Source: Deltaproteobacteria bacterium
GTDB lineage: Bacteria; Desulfobacterota; Desulfomonilia; UBA1062
DNA: 64,000 nt
Assembly (NCBI GenBank): GCA_015486075.1
Contig: WFSG01000032.1
Span: 77,794 to 141,793 of the forward strand
Reading direction: 5' to 3'
Made by a program: the position numbers and the translations under genes. The number at the start of each line of letters is the position of its first letter. The first letter of the stretch is position 1. The notes under the pieces are model-generated. The model did no database searches. It was not told the DNA's origin and saw nothing but the letters and a program-made list of their open reading frames with translations. Of the stretch, positions 45,203 to 52,925 are shown piece by piece.

Positions 45203-46519
45203 TCATGGATCTACAATCTTGTCTTCGTCGTAATGTTTGGCGGCTTCCTCGGCCTCGGGTGGTACTTCTGCATCAATTGAACGCGTTATGCCCCTTGCAA
45301 GTAGCGTGGATATTAAGAAGAGCAATATTACTGCTACGACAAGGATTATAATGATCGTGCTAATCCATGTCTGAGCTTCTTTCTCTATCTTCTTTGATGT
45401 CTTCATTGCTTGTTCCTGGAACTTTTCTATATCCACGCCAAGTCCAACCCATCCAAAGCCACCGGGAGGAGGATAATCTTTTGAGAAGAAAGGTATTGGG
45501 GCGTATGCAACAAACTTTGTGTGACCCTCAAACTTGTATAGCTTGATGCCAGAGTGTCCTGCCGATGCATCTTGATCAACCCCGTATAGGGCTGGATTGG
45601 TATGCCTCAGAAGCCTGAGGTTGAGTACTTGTTCGCCTTTTTTAGCCATCTCGTTACGGTTTTCCTTTGTGACAGGTGGGACTCTTTTACCGTTCTTGAG
45701 TAGTCCCTCTATGAAGTAGTCATTGGGATGTGATATGATAAAACCCCTGTTATCGACCATATATGCGTAATTTCCCGTCGACGCGTTAGCCTCAAGGACG
45801 CGTTCAGGCTGTGTGGGTATTATGTTATCCGTGAACTTGGCAAGATGCCTGGCGTCTAAGGCTAGTTCAATTACCCCTGCAAAACCATTTTTGTTGAAAA
45901 TTGGCGTTGCAAACCTTATTACGCCCAAAAAACGTTTTCCCTTTTTGAAATCGAACTTGTTTACGTACCAGCCAGTGACATGAGATATATAGACCTCTCC
46001 CTTGGAGAGGTTCTTGGCCTTGAGGAAATAATCTTCTGATTTGTAGGTGGTATTCAAGGGGTTACTTACGTTTACCAGTTTCTCTTTAGGCACTATCTTG
46101 CCATTTACTATTTTTATCAGCTCGTTTCCCTTTTTATCTATCAGACTCATCTCCTTGTACAACGGTGCCTGTATCTTGAGGACCTTTGAATCTTTCTTCA
46201 CCCAGAGAGCTTTTCTGTTCTCGTTTACAAATTTTTTGTAAGCATCTGGATCTGGTGGTAAAATCGTTGCAATCAATACATCCCTTTGCCTTTCCTTAAG
46301 GAAGTCAGCTATATCCCCAGCTATGGACTTTGCCCTCAGGAGGATTTCCTCCTGGGACTTTTTGTCCAGTACAGTAATGGCTTGTTTCTTGGATGAGCTA
46401 CCCAGTTGAAATATACTGAAGGCAATAAGGGAAGATATCAACAGCAAGGGGATGACAACGAGCAGGAAGAACAGTCTCGCTACAGTGAAAAATCGTCTAG
46501 CTTTTTTGCTTTCAGCCAT
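45203..46519 (-). CDS. Membrane-anchored Cache sensor protein without output domain
   Basis: The 438-residue protein has one N-terminal membrane span (about 12-35), a large periplasmic Cache-type region (about 40-385; ATPIFNKNGFAGVIELALDARHLAKF, NYAYMVDNRGFIISHPNDYFIEGLL, KFVAYAPIPFF, GFGWVGLGVDIEKFQEQA) and a second span (about 386-410). It ends after a 28-residue tail, LARGITRSIDAEVPPEAEEAAKHYDEDKIVDP. No HAMP, kinase, methyl-accepting or cyclase domain follows. It looks like a stand-alone ligand sensor. It lies near atpE and the Cache-PAS kinase at 47654, with which it may interact. Confidence 0.86.
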   Translation of the reverse strand: MAESKKARRFFTVARLFFLLVVIPLLLISSLIAFSIFQLGSSSKKQAITVLDKKSQEEILLRAKSIAGDIADFLKERQRDVLIATILPPDPDAYKKFVNENRKALWVKKDSKVLKIQAPLYKEMSLIDKKGNELIKIVNGKIVPKEKLVNVSNPLNTTYKSEDYFLKAKNLSKGEVYISHVTGWYVNKFDFKKGKRFLGVIRFATPIFNKNGFAGVIELALDARHLAKFTDNIIPTQPERVLEANASTGNYAYMVDNRGFIISHPNDYFIEGLLKNGKRVPPVTKENRNEMAKKGEQVLNLRLLRHTNPALYGVDQDASAGHSGIKLYKFEGHTKFVAYAPIPFFSKDYPPPGGFGWVGLGVDIEKFQEQAMKTSKKIEKEAQTWISTIIIILVVAVILLFLISTLLARGITRSIDAEVPPEAEEAAKHYDEDKIVDP

Positions 46520-46574
46520 TCCCTACCCCCCTGACTTTTTATTGTTTTCTTGAAAACATCTAAGACCAACTTGA

Positions 46575-46949
46575 TTAACCAAATAGAAATGTTTTGTAGG
46601 GGTTGACGTAGAGAAGTATAAGCGCAATGACAAGTGCGTAGATGGCAATTGACTCTGCCATTGCCATACCTACCATCATAGTCATCATGATCTTCCCCTG
46701 TACACCAGGGTTTCTTCCAACCGCTTCTGATGCACCAGCCGCTGCATTACCGATACCTGCACCTGCGCCTATTGCTCCAAGCCCCATAGCAAGACCTGCT
46801 CCCACCATGGCACCTACCGAGAAGATAACCTTTATCAATGGGTCATTCTCTGTTATGGTTTCCGCTGCGAATAGGCTTGGTGAAATGCCTAGCACGAATG
46901 CAAAGACAGTGGTCAGAAACATCAATACTTTTTCGGTTTTCCGAAGCAT
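46575..46949 (-). CDS. atpE: F-type ATP synthase subunit c
   Basis: The 124-residue protein has an N-terminal signal-like hydrophobic segment (about 7-28). The helix-loop-helix c subunit follows: GAGLAMGLGAIGAGAGIGNAAAGASEAVGRNPGVQGKIMMTMMVGMAMAESIAIYALV. The proton- or ion-binding carboxylate is Glu99. The c ring rotates with the F-type ATP synthase. The ATG at 46949 has GGAGAG upstream; a longer frame of 24 extra residues has no support. atpB and atpF do not flank it, so this gene is separate from a normal atp operon. A sigma-54-type promoter lies 96 bp upstream. Confidence 0.95.
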   Translation of the reverse strand: MLRKTEKVLMFLTTVFAFVLGISPSLFAAETITENDPLIKVIFSVGAMVGAGLAMGLGAIGAGAGIGNAAAGASEAVGRNPGVQGKIMMTMMVGMAMAESIAIYALVIALILLYVNPYKTFLFG

Positions 46950-47044
46950 AACCTCTCTCCTTTCCTTATTTTTTATACGCACCTTTTGGATGCGCCTTTT
47001 TTCATAAATTTGCAAGAACATACACCAATTGCTGCCAGTCTTAC

Positions 47045-47060
47045 AGCAATAAATATGCCA
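47045..47060 (-). promoter_or_regulatory. Sigma-54-type promoter for atpE
   Basis: On the minus strand the sequence is TGGCATATTTATTGCT: GG (47059-47058) and GC (47047-47046) are separated by exactly 10 nt, as required for -24/-12 promoters. TGGCA and TTGCT match the consensus arms TGGCACG and TTGCW. Transcription would start near 47034, giving a leader of about 85 nt. Confidence 0.6.
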
Positions 47061-47153
47061 TGGCCTTGTCCACTTGGGTAGTAAGCATAATACACTGATT
47101 TCTGGACATATTTTAGATTATACTCCAAAGGACACGCTTGGTTCAATGCAACG

Positions 47154-47177
47154 TATCGTTAAATAATTTTAACGATA
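47154..47177. repeat. Perfect 24-bp palindrome, candidate activator-binding site
   Basis: TATCGTTAAA (47154-47163), a TAAT centre (47164-47167) and TTTAACGATA (47168-47177) form an exact inverted repeat. Its centre is about 131 bp upstream of the predicted sigma-54 start for atpE, the usual distance for an NtrC-type activator site. Confidence 0.65.
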
Positions 47178-47410
47178 TTTAATGAAAATTGAAACCACTG
47201 AAAGATGACCCTTGGACGTGTGGTTATATATTGAGGGTTTTTACCCTTTGCTTTTAACTAGTTGTCAGTTCTAGGCCCATTGATATTTGCGTTTATTTTA
47301 TTGAAAGTATATTGAGAATATAGGGATGTGCTTGTAGTATCATGGATATTAAGCTAAACTTTTATCGGATATGATAGATAGCTGCCTTGGCGGCCAGAGA
47401 AGGGTCTATT

Positions 47411-47581
47411 ATGAGAGAGATACTATCCGTGGCAACCTATCTTCTCGTATGGTTTGCTTGCCAGAGAGTGCTATGCATACAGAGCGGATTGACTAAGCTC
47501 ATTATCTCACTTAGTGCTGCTATACTGGTATACGTAATCGTGGTTTTGATGGACCGTGTACAGAACAACAAGGAAGAGTAA
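47411..47581 (+). CDS. Small membrane protein, 56 residues
   Basis: The protein begins MREILSVATYLLVWFACQRV and has two hydrophobic segments (about 6-20 and 29-47) with a charged C-terminus, DRVQNNKEE. AGAAGGG precedes the ATG at 47411 by six bases. No family was recognised. It is 72 bp upstream of the histidine kinase on the same strand and probably shares its transcript, so it may modulate or be sensed by that system. Confidence 0.6.
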   Translation: MREILSVATYLLVWFACQRVLCIQSGLTKLIISLSAAILVYVIVVLMDRVQNNKEE

Positions 47582-47653
47582 GTAATATAGAGTGTTCCTA
47601 TATCTCAGAGAAGTGTATATCACGGTGCAAGATTTATATTAAAGCAGTTAAGT

Positions 47654-50266
47654 ATGAAAAAGCATTTTTTCATGACTAATGTAAGGTTATCAATCTGGCT
47701 TGCAACAGTGGCTGTTATAGCCCTGATAGTTCTTTTAGCCATGACCATAAACTACGCTAGAGAGAAGGCCGTGGTAAGGCAGTTTGGCTTGCAACAACAA
47801 ACCATTGCGTTCGAGATAACCAAGGGTATCGAAAACCTCATAACCAGTGTAAAAAGGAACATGCTTATTATATCCGAGCTTCCTCCTAGGCTAGGTAATA
47901 GCAATAAAGAGAAATGTAAAATTATTGAATCCGTTTATAGGCATCTCGGGACAAACGTAGGTATTATTGGTTTCTTGGATTATAAGGGTAGGTTTATATG
48001 TGGGTCCCCTCCATTAAGAGGAAAAGAGTTCAAGGGGATTAATTTTTGGGATACCGTGTTATACAAGGAGAAGAGTGCTACGAGGAAGCCTGTCATTGAG
48101 CATGTTTATTCGCACTTGTTGGTAGGTCCTGAAGACAGATCAGGGTCAATACTAATTACAGTACCTGACTTTGATACATCTGGAGGATTGCTAGGGACTA
48201 TCTTTGCCTACATGCCACTTAGCATGATTGTTGATCAGTACGTAAAGACAGCTATTGTTAATCCCAGGAGTAGTTTCTTGATAGCAGATGAAAATGCTAA
48301 TGTAGCCGCAAGCTCAGTTACGTGGTGGATAGGAAGGAATGCTAGGTCTATTTTCTTCGGTACTGAGCATGGAAAACACCTAGAGGGCAAGGCACTGTTT
48401 AAAAAGGAGGGTTACAGCGAGTTTGTATTGAATGATTCCAAGGTGGTGACAAAGAAGGTTGTGGTTGCCTATTCCCCCCTTTATATTGGAGATAAGGCAT
48501 GGACTCTGGCAATAGTCACTCCGTACTACGTAGTAGTATCCATGATAAGGGGAACATTTCTTTACATTGTTGTTGGTACATTAAGCTTAGTCATATTGGT
48601 TACTATTACTGGTATGTCTATTGCCTCCTCAGCTGCAAAGAGGCTACGTATGGAAGAAGAACTCAAGAGACTCAAAGAAAGGGATACTTGGCAGAGGAGG
48701 ATACTCAGGGAAAAGAGGACAGTAGAGGGTATCATAGAGGGATCTCCTGTACCAACATTCGTTGTGAACAAGGATCACAAGGTGGTCTTTTGGAATAAGG
48801 CATGTGCTGAACTTACCGGTTATGCCAGAGAGAAAATGATTGGTACAGACGAACAATGGCGACCCTTCTACGGGGAGAAACGCCCGGTTATAGCGGATAT
48901 TATAATTGATAACGAGCCAGATGTACTTGCCAAGTACTATGCTGTCAAGGGAATCAAAAAGTCAGCCACTGTAAAGGGTGCATATGAAGCAAGGGATTTC
49001 TTCAAAAATCTTGGTGGTAAGGATAGACACTTGTACTTTCTTGCGGCCCCTATATACGACGAGAATGGCAAGATCATGTATGCCATAGAGACATTGATGG
49101 ATGTTACCAGGGAAGTCGAGATGGCGCGTAGTCTAAAGGAAAATGCAGAGATATTACAAAACGAGTTGAATGAAAACATAAGGCTCAGAAAGGAAAAAGA
49201 AAACCTGTATAATTATCTCCAGACAATAGTGGAGAGTCTACCTGACAAGATATTTGAGATCAGTCCAGAAGGAATAATCAGCTATGTAAACAAGGAAACC
49301 ATAGGAGAGGGAAGAACCGAATCTAGTAAGATGAAGGGTAAACATTTCACCGAGTTTGTAGACCCTGAACACAAGGAGTTTGTATTAAAGAAATGGGAGG
49401 ATGCCAAGAAAGGTATCTTTATGCCCTATGAGCTCAAGGTAACGGCAAGAGACGGAAGCAAGAGGGATTTATTGATAACCCCTAGGCCTGTAAAGGGTAC
49501 GAACCGTTACCTGTTAGTGCAGAGAGATATTACAGAGTTAAAGAAGCTTGAAAACAAGTACTACGAAAGCAAGCATCTAGCAGCTCTTGGGCAGCTTTCG
49601 GCAGGCATTGCCCACGAGGTAAGGAACCCACTCTCCTCCATCAAGATGAGCCTGAGGATACTGCAGAAGAGACTTAATCCGGTGGGAAACGATCTAAAAA
49701 GGTTCGAGATAGCCCAGAGAGAGGTAGAACACCTTGAAAGGCTGGTCAACGATGTGCTTATTTTTGCAAGGCCATCGGAGCCCAAGAAGAAGCCGTCTGA
49801 CATAGTCAATATCCTGGAGCAGGCGCTCTCAATGGTAGAACAGCCTATAGTGGATAAGGGTATAAAGGTTGAAAAGGTACTTGACAAGGCCATAGGTGCT
49901 GTGAACGTGGATCCAGTGATGTTGGAGCGTGCGTTTATAAACATATACCAGAATTCAATAGATGCAATGGATCAGGGAGGTGTGCTTACCATAACAGCCA
50001 GCAGATTAACCGATGATGGGGACTATGTGGTAATCGAGGTCAAGGATAATGGTTGCGGAATAGATAATAAGGACATGCCGTATTTATTTAATCCATTTTT
50101 CACAAGAAAGAGATACGGAACAGGCCTGGGGCTTTCCCAGGTTCAGAGGATTGTGGAACAACACGGTGGTAAGATAGAAGTATTAAGTAAGAAGGGAAGG
50201 GGTACGAGGTTTATAGTAACGCTGCCCTTAGGTACTACTAACAAGGGAAAAGCTACTGCCACTTAA
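47654..50266 (+). CDS. Membrane histidine kinase with Cache and two PAS domains
   Basis: The 870-residue sensor kinase has an N-terminal membrane span (about 10-31), a periplasmic Cache-type domain (about 35-290) and a second span (about 297-322). Two PAS domains follow (about 355-480 and 520-630), including VPTFVVNKDHKVVFWNKACAELTGYAR. The HisKA domain has His654 in LSAGIAHEVRNPLSS. The HATPase_c domain shows N-box AFINIYQNSIDAM, VKDNGCGI and GTGLGLSQVQRIVEQHGG. It should phosphorylate the sigma-54 regulator encoded 46 bp downstream. The first PAS domain is unusually long between GTDEQWRPFYG and ETLMDVTREV, which may reflect a PAS variant. The ligand is unknown. Confidence 0.94.
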   Translation: MKKHFFMTNVRLSIWLATVAVIALIVLLAMTINYAREKAVVRQFGLQQQTIAFEITKGIENLITSVKRNMLIISELPPRLGNSNKEKCKIIESVYRHLGTNVGIIGFLDYKGRFICGSPPLRGKEFKGINFWDTVLYKEKSATRKPVIEHVYSHLLVGPEDRSGSILITVPDFDTSGGLLGTIFAYMPLSMIVDQYVKTAIVNPRSSFLIADENANVAASSVTWWIGRNARSIFFGTEHGKHLEGKALFKKEGYSEFVLNDSKVVTKKVVVAYSPLYIGDKAWTLAIVTPYYVVVSMIRGTFLYIVVGTLSLVILVTITGMSIASSAAKRLRMEEELKRLKERDTWQRRILREKRTVEGIIEGSPVPTFVVNKDHKVVFWNKACAELTGYAREKMIGTDEQWRPFYGEKRPVIADIIIDNEPDVLAKYYAVKGIKKSATVKGAYEARDFFKNLGGKDRHLYFLAAPIYDENGKIMYAIETLMDVTREVEMARSLKENAEILQNELNENIRLRKEKENLYNYLQTIVESLPDKIFEISPEGIISYVNKETIGEGRTESSKMKGKHFTEFVDPEHKEFVLKKWEDAKKGIFMPYELKVTARDGSKRDLLITPRPVKGTNRYLLVQRDITELKKLENKYYESKHLAALGQLSAGIAHEVRNPLSSIKMSLRILQKRLNPVGNDLKRFEIAQREVEHLERLVNDVLIFARPSEPKKKPSDIVNILEQALSMVEQPIVDKGIKVEKVLDKAIGAVNVDPVMLERAFINIYQNSIDAMDQGGVLTITASRLTDDGDYVVIEVKDNGCGIDNKDMPYLFNPFFTRKRYGTGLGLSQVQRIVEQHGGKIEVLSKKGRGTRFIVTLPLGTTNKGKATAT

Positions 50267-50312
50267 GAGAAAGACAAAGTATTCGGTTTCTCGCGTAAAG
50301 AGGATATATTTC

Positions 50313-51689
50313 ATGTCAAGGATCCTTGTTATTGATGATGACCGGTCCATATGTGAGACATTAGAGCTTTACCTGGAAGAGGAGGGTTATGATGTCCAGA
50401 CAGCTTTGACCGGTACTGAGGGCCTGAGAAAATTCGTGGAGATTAGTCCAGACCTCGTGATTTTGGACATAAGGCTTCCTGATGTGGATGGTTTCAGGAT
50501 ACTGGAAGATTTGAAAGAGGAGGACGAGAACGTCAAGGTGATAATGATAACCGCTCACCATGACATGGCCTCTACGATAAGGGCCATGAAAGAGGGTGCG
50601 TTTGATTACATACACAAACCAATCGATATTGATGAACTTGAGATTGCCATTAAAAAAGCGCTGAAGGCATTGGATATGGAGAGAAAAATAGATGGCCTGC
50701 TAGGGGAGCCATTTCGCGATTTCAAGATGGGCGATATCATAGGTAGCGGCCCAAAGATGAACGAGATATTCAAGACAATTGGTGTGGTATCACAGGGCAG
50801 GGCCACTGTCCTCATACAGGGAGAAAGCGGTACAGGCAAGGAATTGATCGCAAAGGTCATACATAGTAATACTACTAGGGACGAGCCTTTTATAGCTGTC
50901 AATTGTTCGGCCATTGTCGAGACATTACTAGAGTCAGAGCTCTTTGGCCATGAAAAGGGCGCATTCACAGGTGCAGTGGCAAGGAAACCAGGCAAGTTTG
51001 AACTTGCACGTTATGGTACAATCTTTCTCGATGAGATAAGCGAGATGTCGTTAAACCTGCAGGCTAAACTTTTAAGAGTTTTGCAGGAAAGAGAATTCGA
51101 AAGGGTCGGTGGAAAAGACAGAATAAAGGTCAATGCCAGAGTAATAGCCGCCACGAACAAGGACCTCTGGGAGCTTGTGAAGCAGGGTAAATTTAGGGAC
51201 GATCTATACTACCGCCTGAACATAGTAACCATAAACATACCACCCTTAAGAGAAAGGAAGGAGGATATTCCTCTGCTTGTTGACTATCTTCTTAAGAAGA
51301 TAAACCATGACCTACATAAAAACATCGTAGGTGTATCTGACGAGATGATGGAAACCTTCTATAAGTACAACTGGCCTGGGAACGTGCGAGAACTGGAGAA
51401 CCTTCTTGTAAGGGCATCTGTTCTTGCAAGGGGCCATATACTAGGTCGGGAAGACTTTCCAGAACTCACTAGTCCCCCAGTGACAGCAGGAAAAGTTGAA
51501 ACTAAGGATGAAGCCCGCGATGAGTACGGAAGGTTCCTTACACTTGAAGAGGTAGAAGAAAGACACATAAGAAGGATAATTAACGAGACCAAGAAGAACA
51601 AAGGAGAGATTTGCGAGATATTAGGTATATCACGCCCAACGTTCGAAAGAAAGCTCGAAAAATACGGTATAAAGTTTGAAAGAGATTAG
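50313..51689 (+). CDS. Sigma-54-dependent response regulator (NtrC family)
   Basis: The 458-residue protein has a receiver domain with Asp52 (DLVILDIRLPDVDGF). The sigma-54 AAA+ module has Walker A GESGTGKE, sigma-54 loop GAFTGA, Walker B FLDEISEM and the VIAATNKDL region. A Fis-type HTH ends the protein (GEICEILGISRPTFERKLEKYGI). It is the evident partner of the kinase at 47654. Two sigma-54-type promoters flank the pair, before atpE and before the gene at 51983, each with a candidate activator site, so these are likely targets (inference). Confidence 0.95.
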   Translation: MSRILVIDDDRSICETLELYLEEEGYDVQTALTGTEGLRKFVEISPDLVILDIRLPDVDGFRILEDLKEEDENVKVIMITAHHDMASTIRAMKEGAFDYIHKPIDIDELEIAIKKALKALDMERKIDGLLGEPFRDFKMGDIIGSGPKMNEIFKTIGVVSQGRATVLIQGESGTGKELIAKVIHSNTTRDEPFIAVNCSAIVETLLESELFGHEKGAFTGAVARKPGKFELARYGTIFLDEISEMSLNLQAKLLRVLQEREFERVGGKDRIKVNARVIAATNKDLWELVKQGKFRDDLYYRLNIVTINIPPLRERKEDIPLLVDYLLKKINHDLHKNIVGVSDEMMETFYKYNWPGNVRELENLLVRASVLARGHILGREDFPELTSPPVTAGKVETKDEARDEYGRFLTLEEVEERHIRRIINETKKNKGEICEILGISRPTFERKLEKYGIKFERD

Positions 51690-51771
51690 TTAAGAACATT
51701 GACGATGAGCGCCTGAAAGACAGTTTTTTAAGTAGCGTACTTCTGCCTTGATGAGAATGAAGATATAATTT

Positions 51772-51815
51772 AACATTTCATTCAACATTTTATTAAAGAC
51801 TATTAACATTTCTTT
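51772..51815. repeat. Three AACATTT direct repeats, candidate activator site
   Basis: AACATTT starts at 51772, 51784 and 51805; extended copies read AACATTTCATTC, AACATTTTATTA and AACATTTCTTTT. They lie about 140-180 bp upstream of the predicted sigma-54 start near 51953. Spacing is 12 and 21 bp. The region is AT-rich, so chance cannot be excluded. Confidence 0.45.
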
Positions 51816-51926
51816 TAAAAATCTTATTTATTTTGATCTAGGCCGGGTTATCCTATCTAGGATCCTTTGCCAATAATACCTTTCAAAACAATTAGTTATA
51901 AATATTATCCTTGCTTTGTGCAAATG

Positions 51927-51942
51927 TGGCACGGTTATTTCA
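51927..51942 (+). promoter_or_regulatory. Sigma-54-like promoter upstream of 51983
   Basis: TGGCACGGTTATTTCA has a perfect TGGCACG -24 box (51927-51933), with the -12 box TTTCA at the right spacing but with TC in place of the usual GC. A start near 51953 would precede the ribosome site AAAAAGGAGG. The -12 mismatch makes this weaker than the atpE site. Confidence 0.45.
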
Positions 51943-51982
51943 TTACTATGGGTGAAGGTAAGAGAAAAAGGAGGTAAAGGTC

Positions 51983-52258
51983 ATGAAAAGAATATTCCAG
52001 ACATTGTTACTTACCGCTTTTGTGTTACTGACCACAGTATCTTTTGGCTATGCCGAATACATGGCAACGAATGCGGCTAATTTCCCCTATTTTCACCTCG
52101 GTTGCCTAATAATGGGTGGTCTAATCATAACCTCTTTAAAATACAGATATCCCAAGATGTATCTGAGTGAGGCAATTGGTTCCTTTGCTCTTTATGCAAT
52201 ACTCGTGGCCATATTCACTGCACCGGTAATTGACGCGATAAAGTCACTGGTCAGCTAA
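51983..52258 (+). CDS. Small secreted or membrane protein, 91 residues
   Basis: A signal peptide-like start (MKRIFQTLLLTAFVLLTTVSFGYA) is followed by two hydrophobic helices (about 33-52 and 63-85) joined by SLKYRYPKMYLSEA. No family was recognised. GGAGG precedes the ATG at good distance. It is 78 bp upstream of the AtpZ-like gene on the same strand and downstream of a sigma-54-like promoter. Its hairpin of two helices resembles accessory proteins of membrane complexes, but no function is assigned. Confidence 0.65.
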   Translation: MKRIFQTLLLTAFVLLTTVSFGYAEYMATNAANFPYFHLGCLIMGGLIITSLKYRYPKMYLSEAIGSFALYAILVAIFTAPVIDAIKSLVS

Positions 52259-52336
52259 TCGTAGTGTGGTACAGGTAGGGGGCGGTCGTGGGCTGCCCCC
52301 TAAAGATCCTTTAAGAGAAATAAGGAGGTGCACATC

Positions 52337-52573
52337 ATGACAGGCACTGGGAATAAGGCGCATGGAAAGCACAACAATATGCAGATCTTAATGATTAGTG
52401 CATGGGGCTTCACCATGGTAATATCTTCTTTCCTGTTTCTGTTCATAGGCCACTGGATTGATAACAAGTTCAACACAGAACCTAAGTTTATGACTGGCTT
52501 ACTGGCCTTGGCTGTGTTTCTGTGTATCTGGAGATTATACGAAGAGGCCATAAAGAAGAGCAAGAAGTGCTAG
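52337..52573 (+). CDS. AtpZ/AtpI-like small membrane protein
   Basis: The 78-residue protein has two membrane helices: WGFTMVISSFLFLFIGHWIDNKFNTEP in the first half and FMTGLLALAVFLCIWRLYEEA in the second. This shape, with the GHWIDNKF motif, matches the AtpZ/AtpI family (PF09527), whose members sit at the start of atp operons and assist c-ring assembly or ion supply. Here no atpB or atpE follows; atpE is 5 kb away. GGAGGT precedes the ATG. Assignment is by pattern. Confidence 0.75.
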   Translation: MTGTGNKAHGKHNNMQILMISAWGFTMVISSFLFLFIGHWIDNKFNTEPKFMTGLLALAVFLCIWRLYEEAIKKSKKC

Positions 52574-52925
52574 GAACTAGAAGTTCAGGTAGGTTAAATG
52601 GTAGGTTTATTGGGGTGCATGGCCAAAGATAAAGGTCTTAACGTATAAGTTACTGATTGTACAAAAGTATAAAAAACCTTCCCTGCGTGGATGCTACACT
52701 AATTTAGTCATAGTTAACCTAGAAATTAGTCTTTCTTCATTCAAGAATCTATGCATTGGGTTGAATGTTGTTTTGTATTGTTGCGTTTTTCTTTGATACA
52801 TAGTGTATTACAAATAATTGGTATCTAAATGCATTCGATTTATCTTGTTTTGATAAATTTACCTGTTGACAACTATACTCTCAGGTGAAAAATCATCTTG
52901 ATCTAAGGAACGCTAGAGGTGGTAC
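52574..52925. other. 352-bp gene-free region upstream of argS
   Basis: No ORF or RNA gene was seen. It is AT-rich and includes a TTGACA at 52865-52870, but no good -10 box at 16-18 bp. It presumably carries the argS promoter. A short inverted repeat (ATTTATC/GATAAAT) near 52840-52860 is of uncertain meaning. Confidence 0.6.

Larger units (their letters stand above)
46950..47410. other. 461-bp gene-free region between atpE and a divergent membrane gene
   Basis: No credible ORF. It contains the sigma-54-type promoter for atpE (47045-47060) and a perfect 24-bp palindrome (47154-47177) that could serve as activator site for either direction. It is otherwise AT-rich. Confidence 0.7.

Noticed and set aside
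51772-51815. CRISPR-like repeat array
   Set aside because: Repeats are 7-12 bp, three copies, unevenly spaced and without cas genes; a regulatory site is more plausible.
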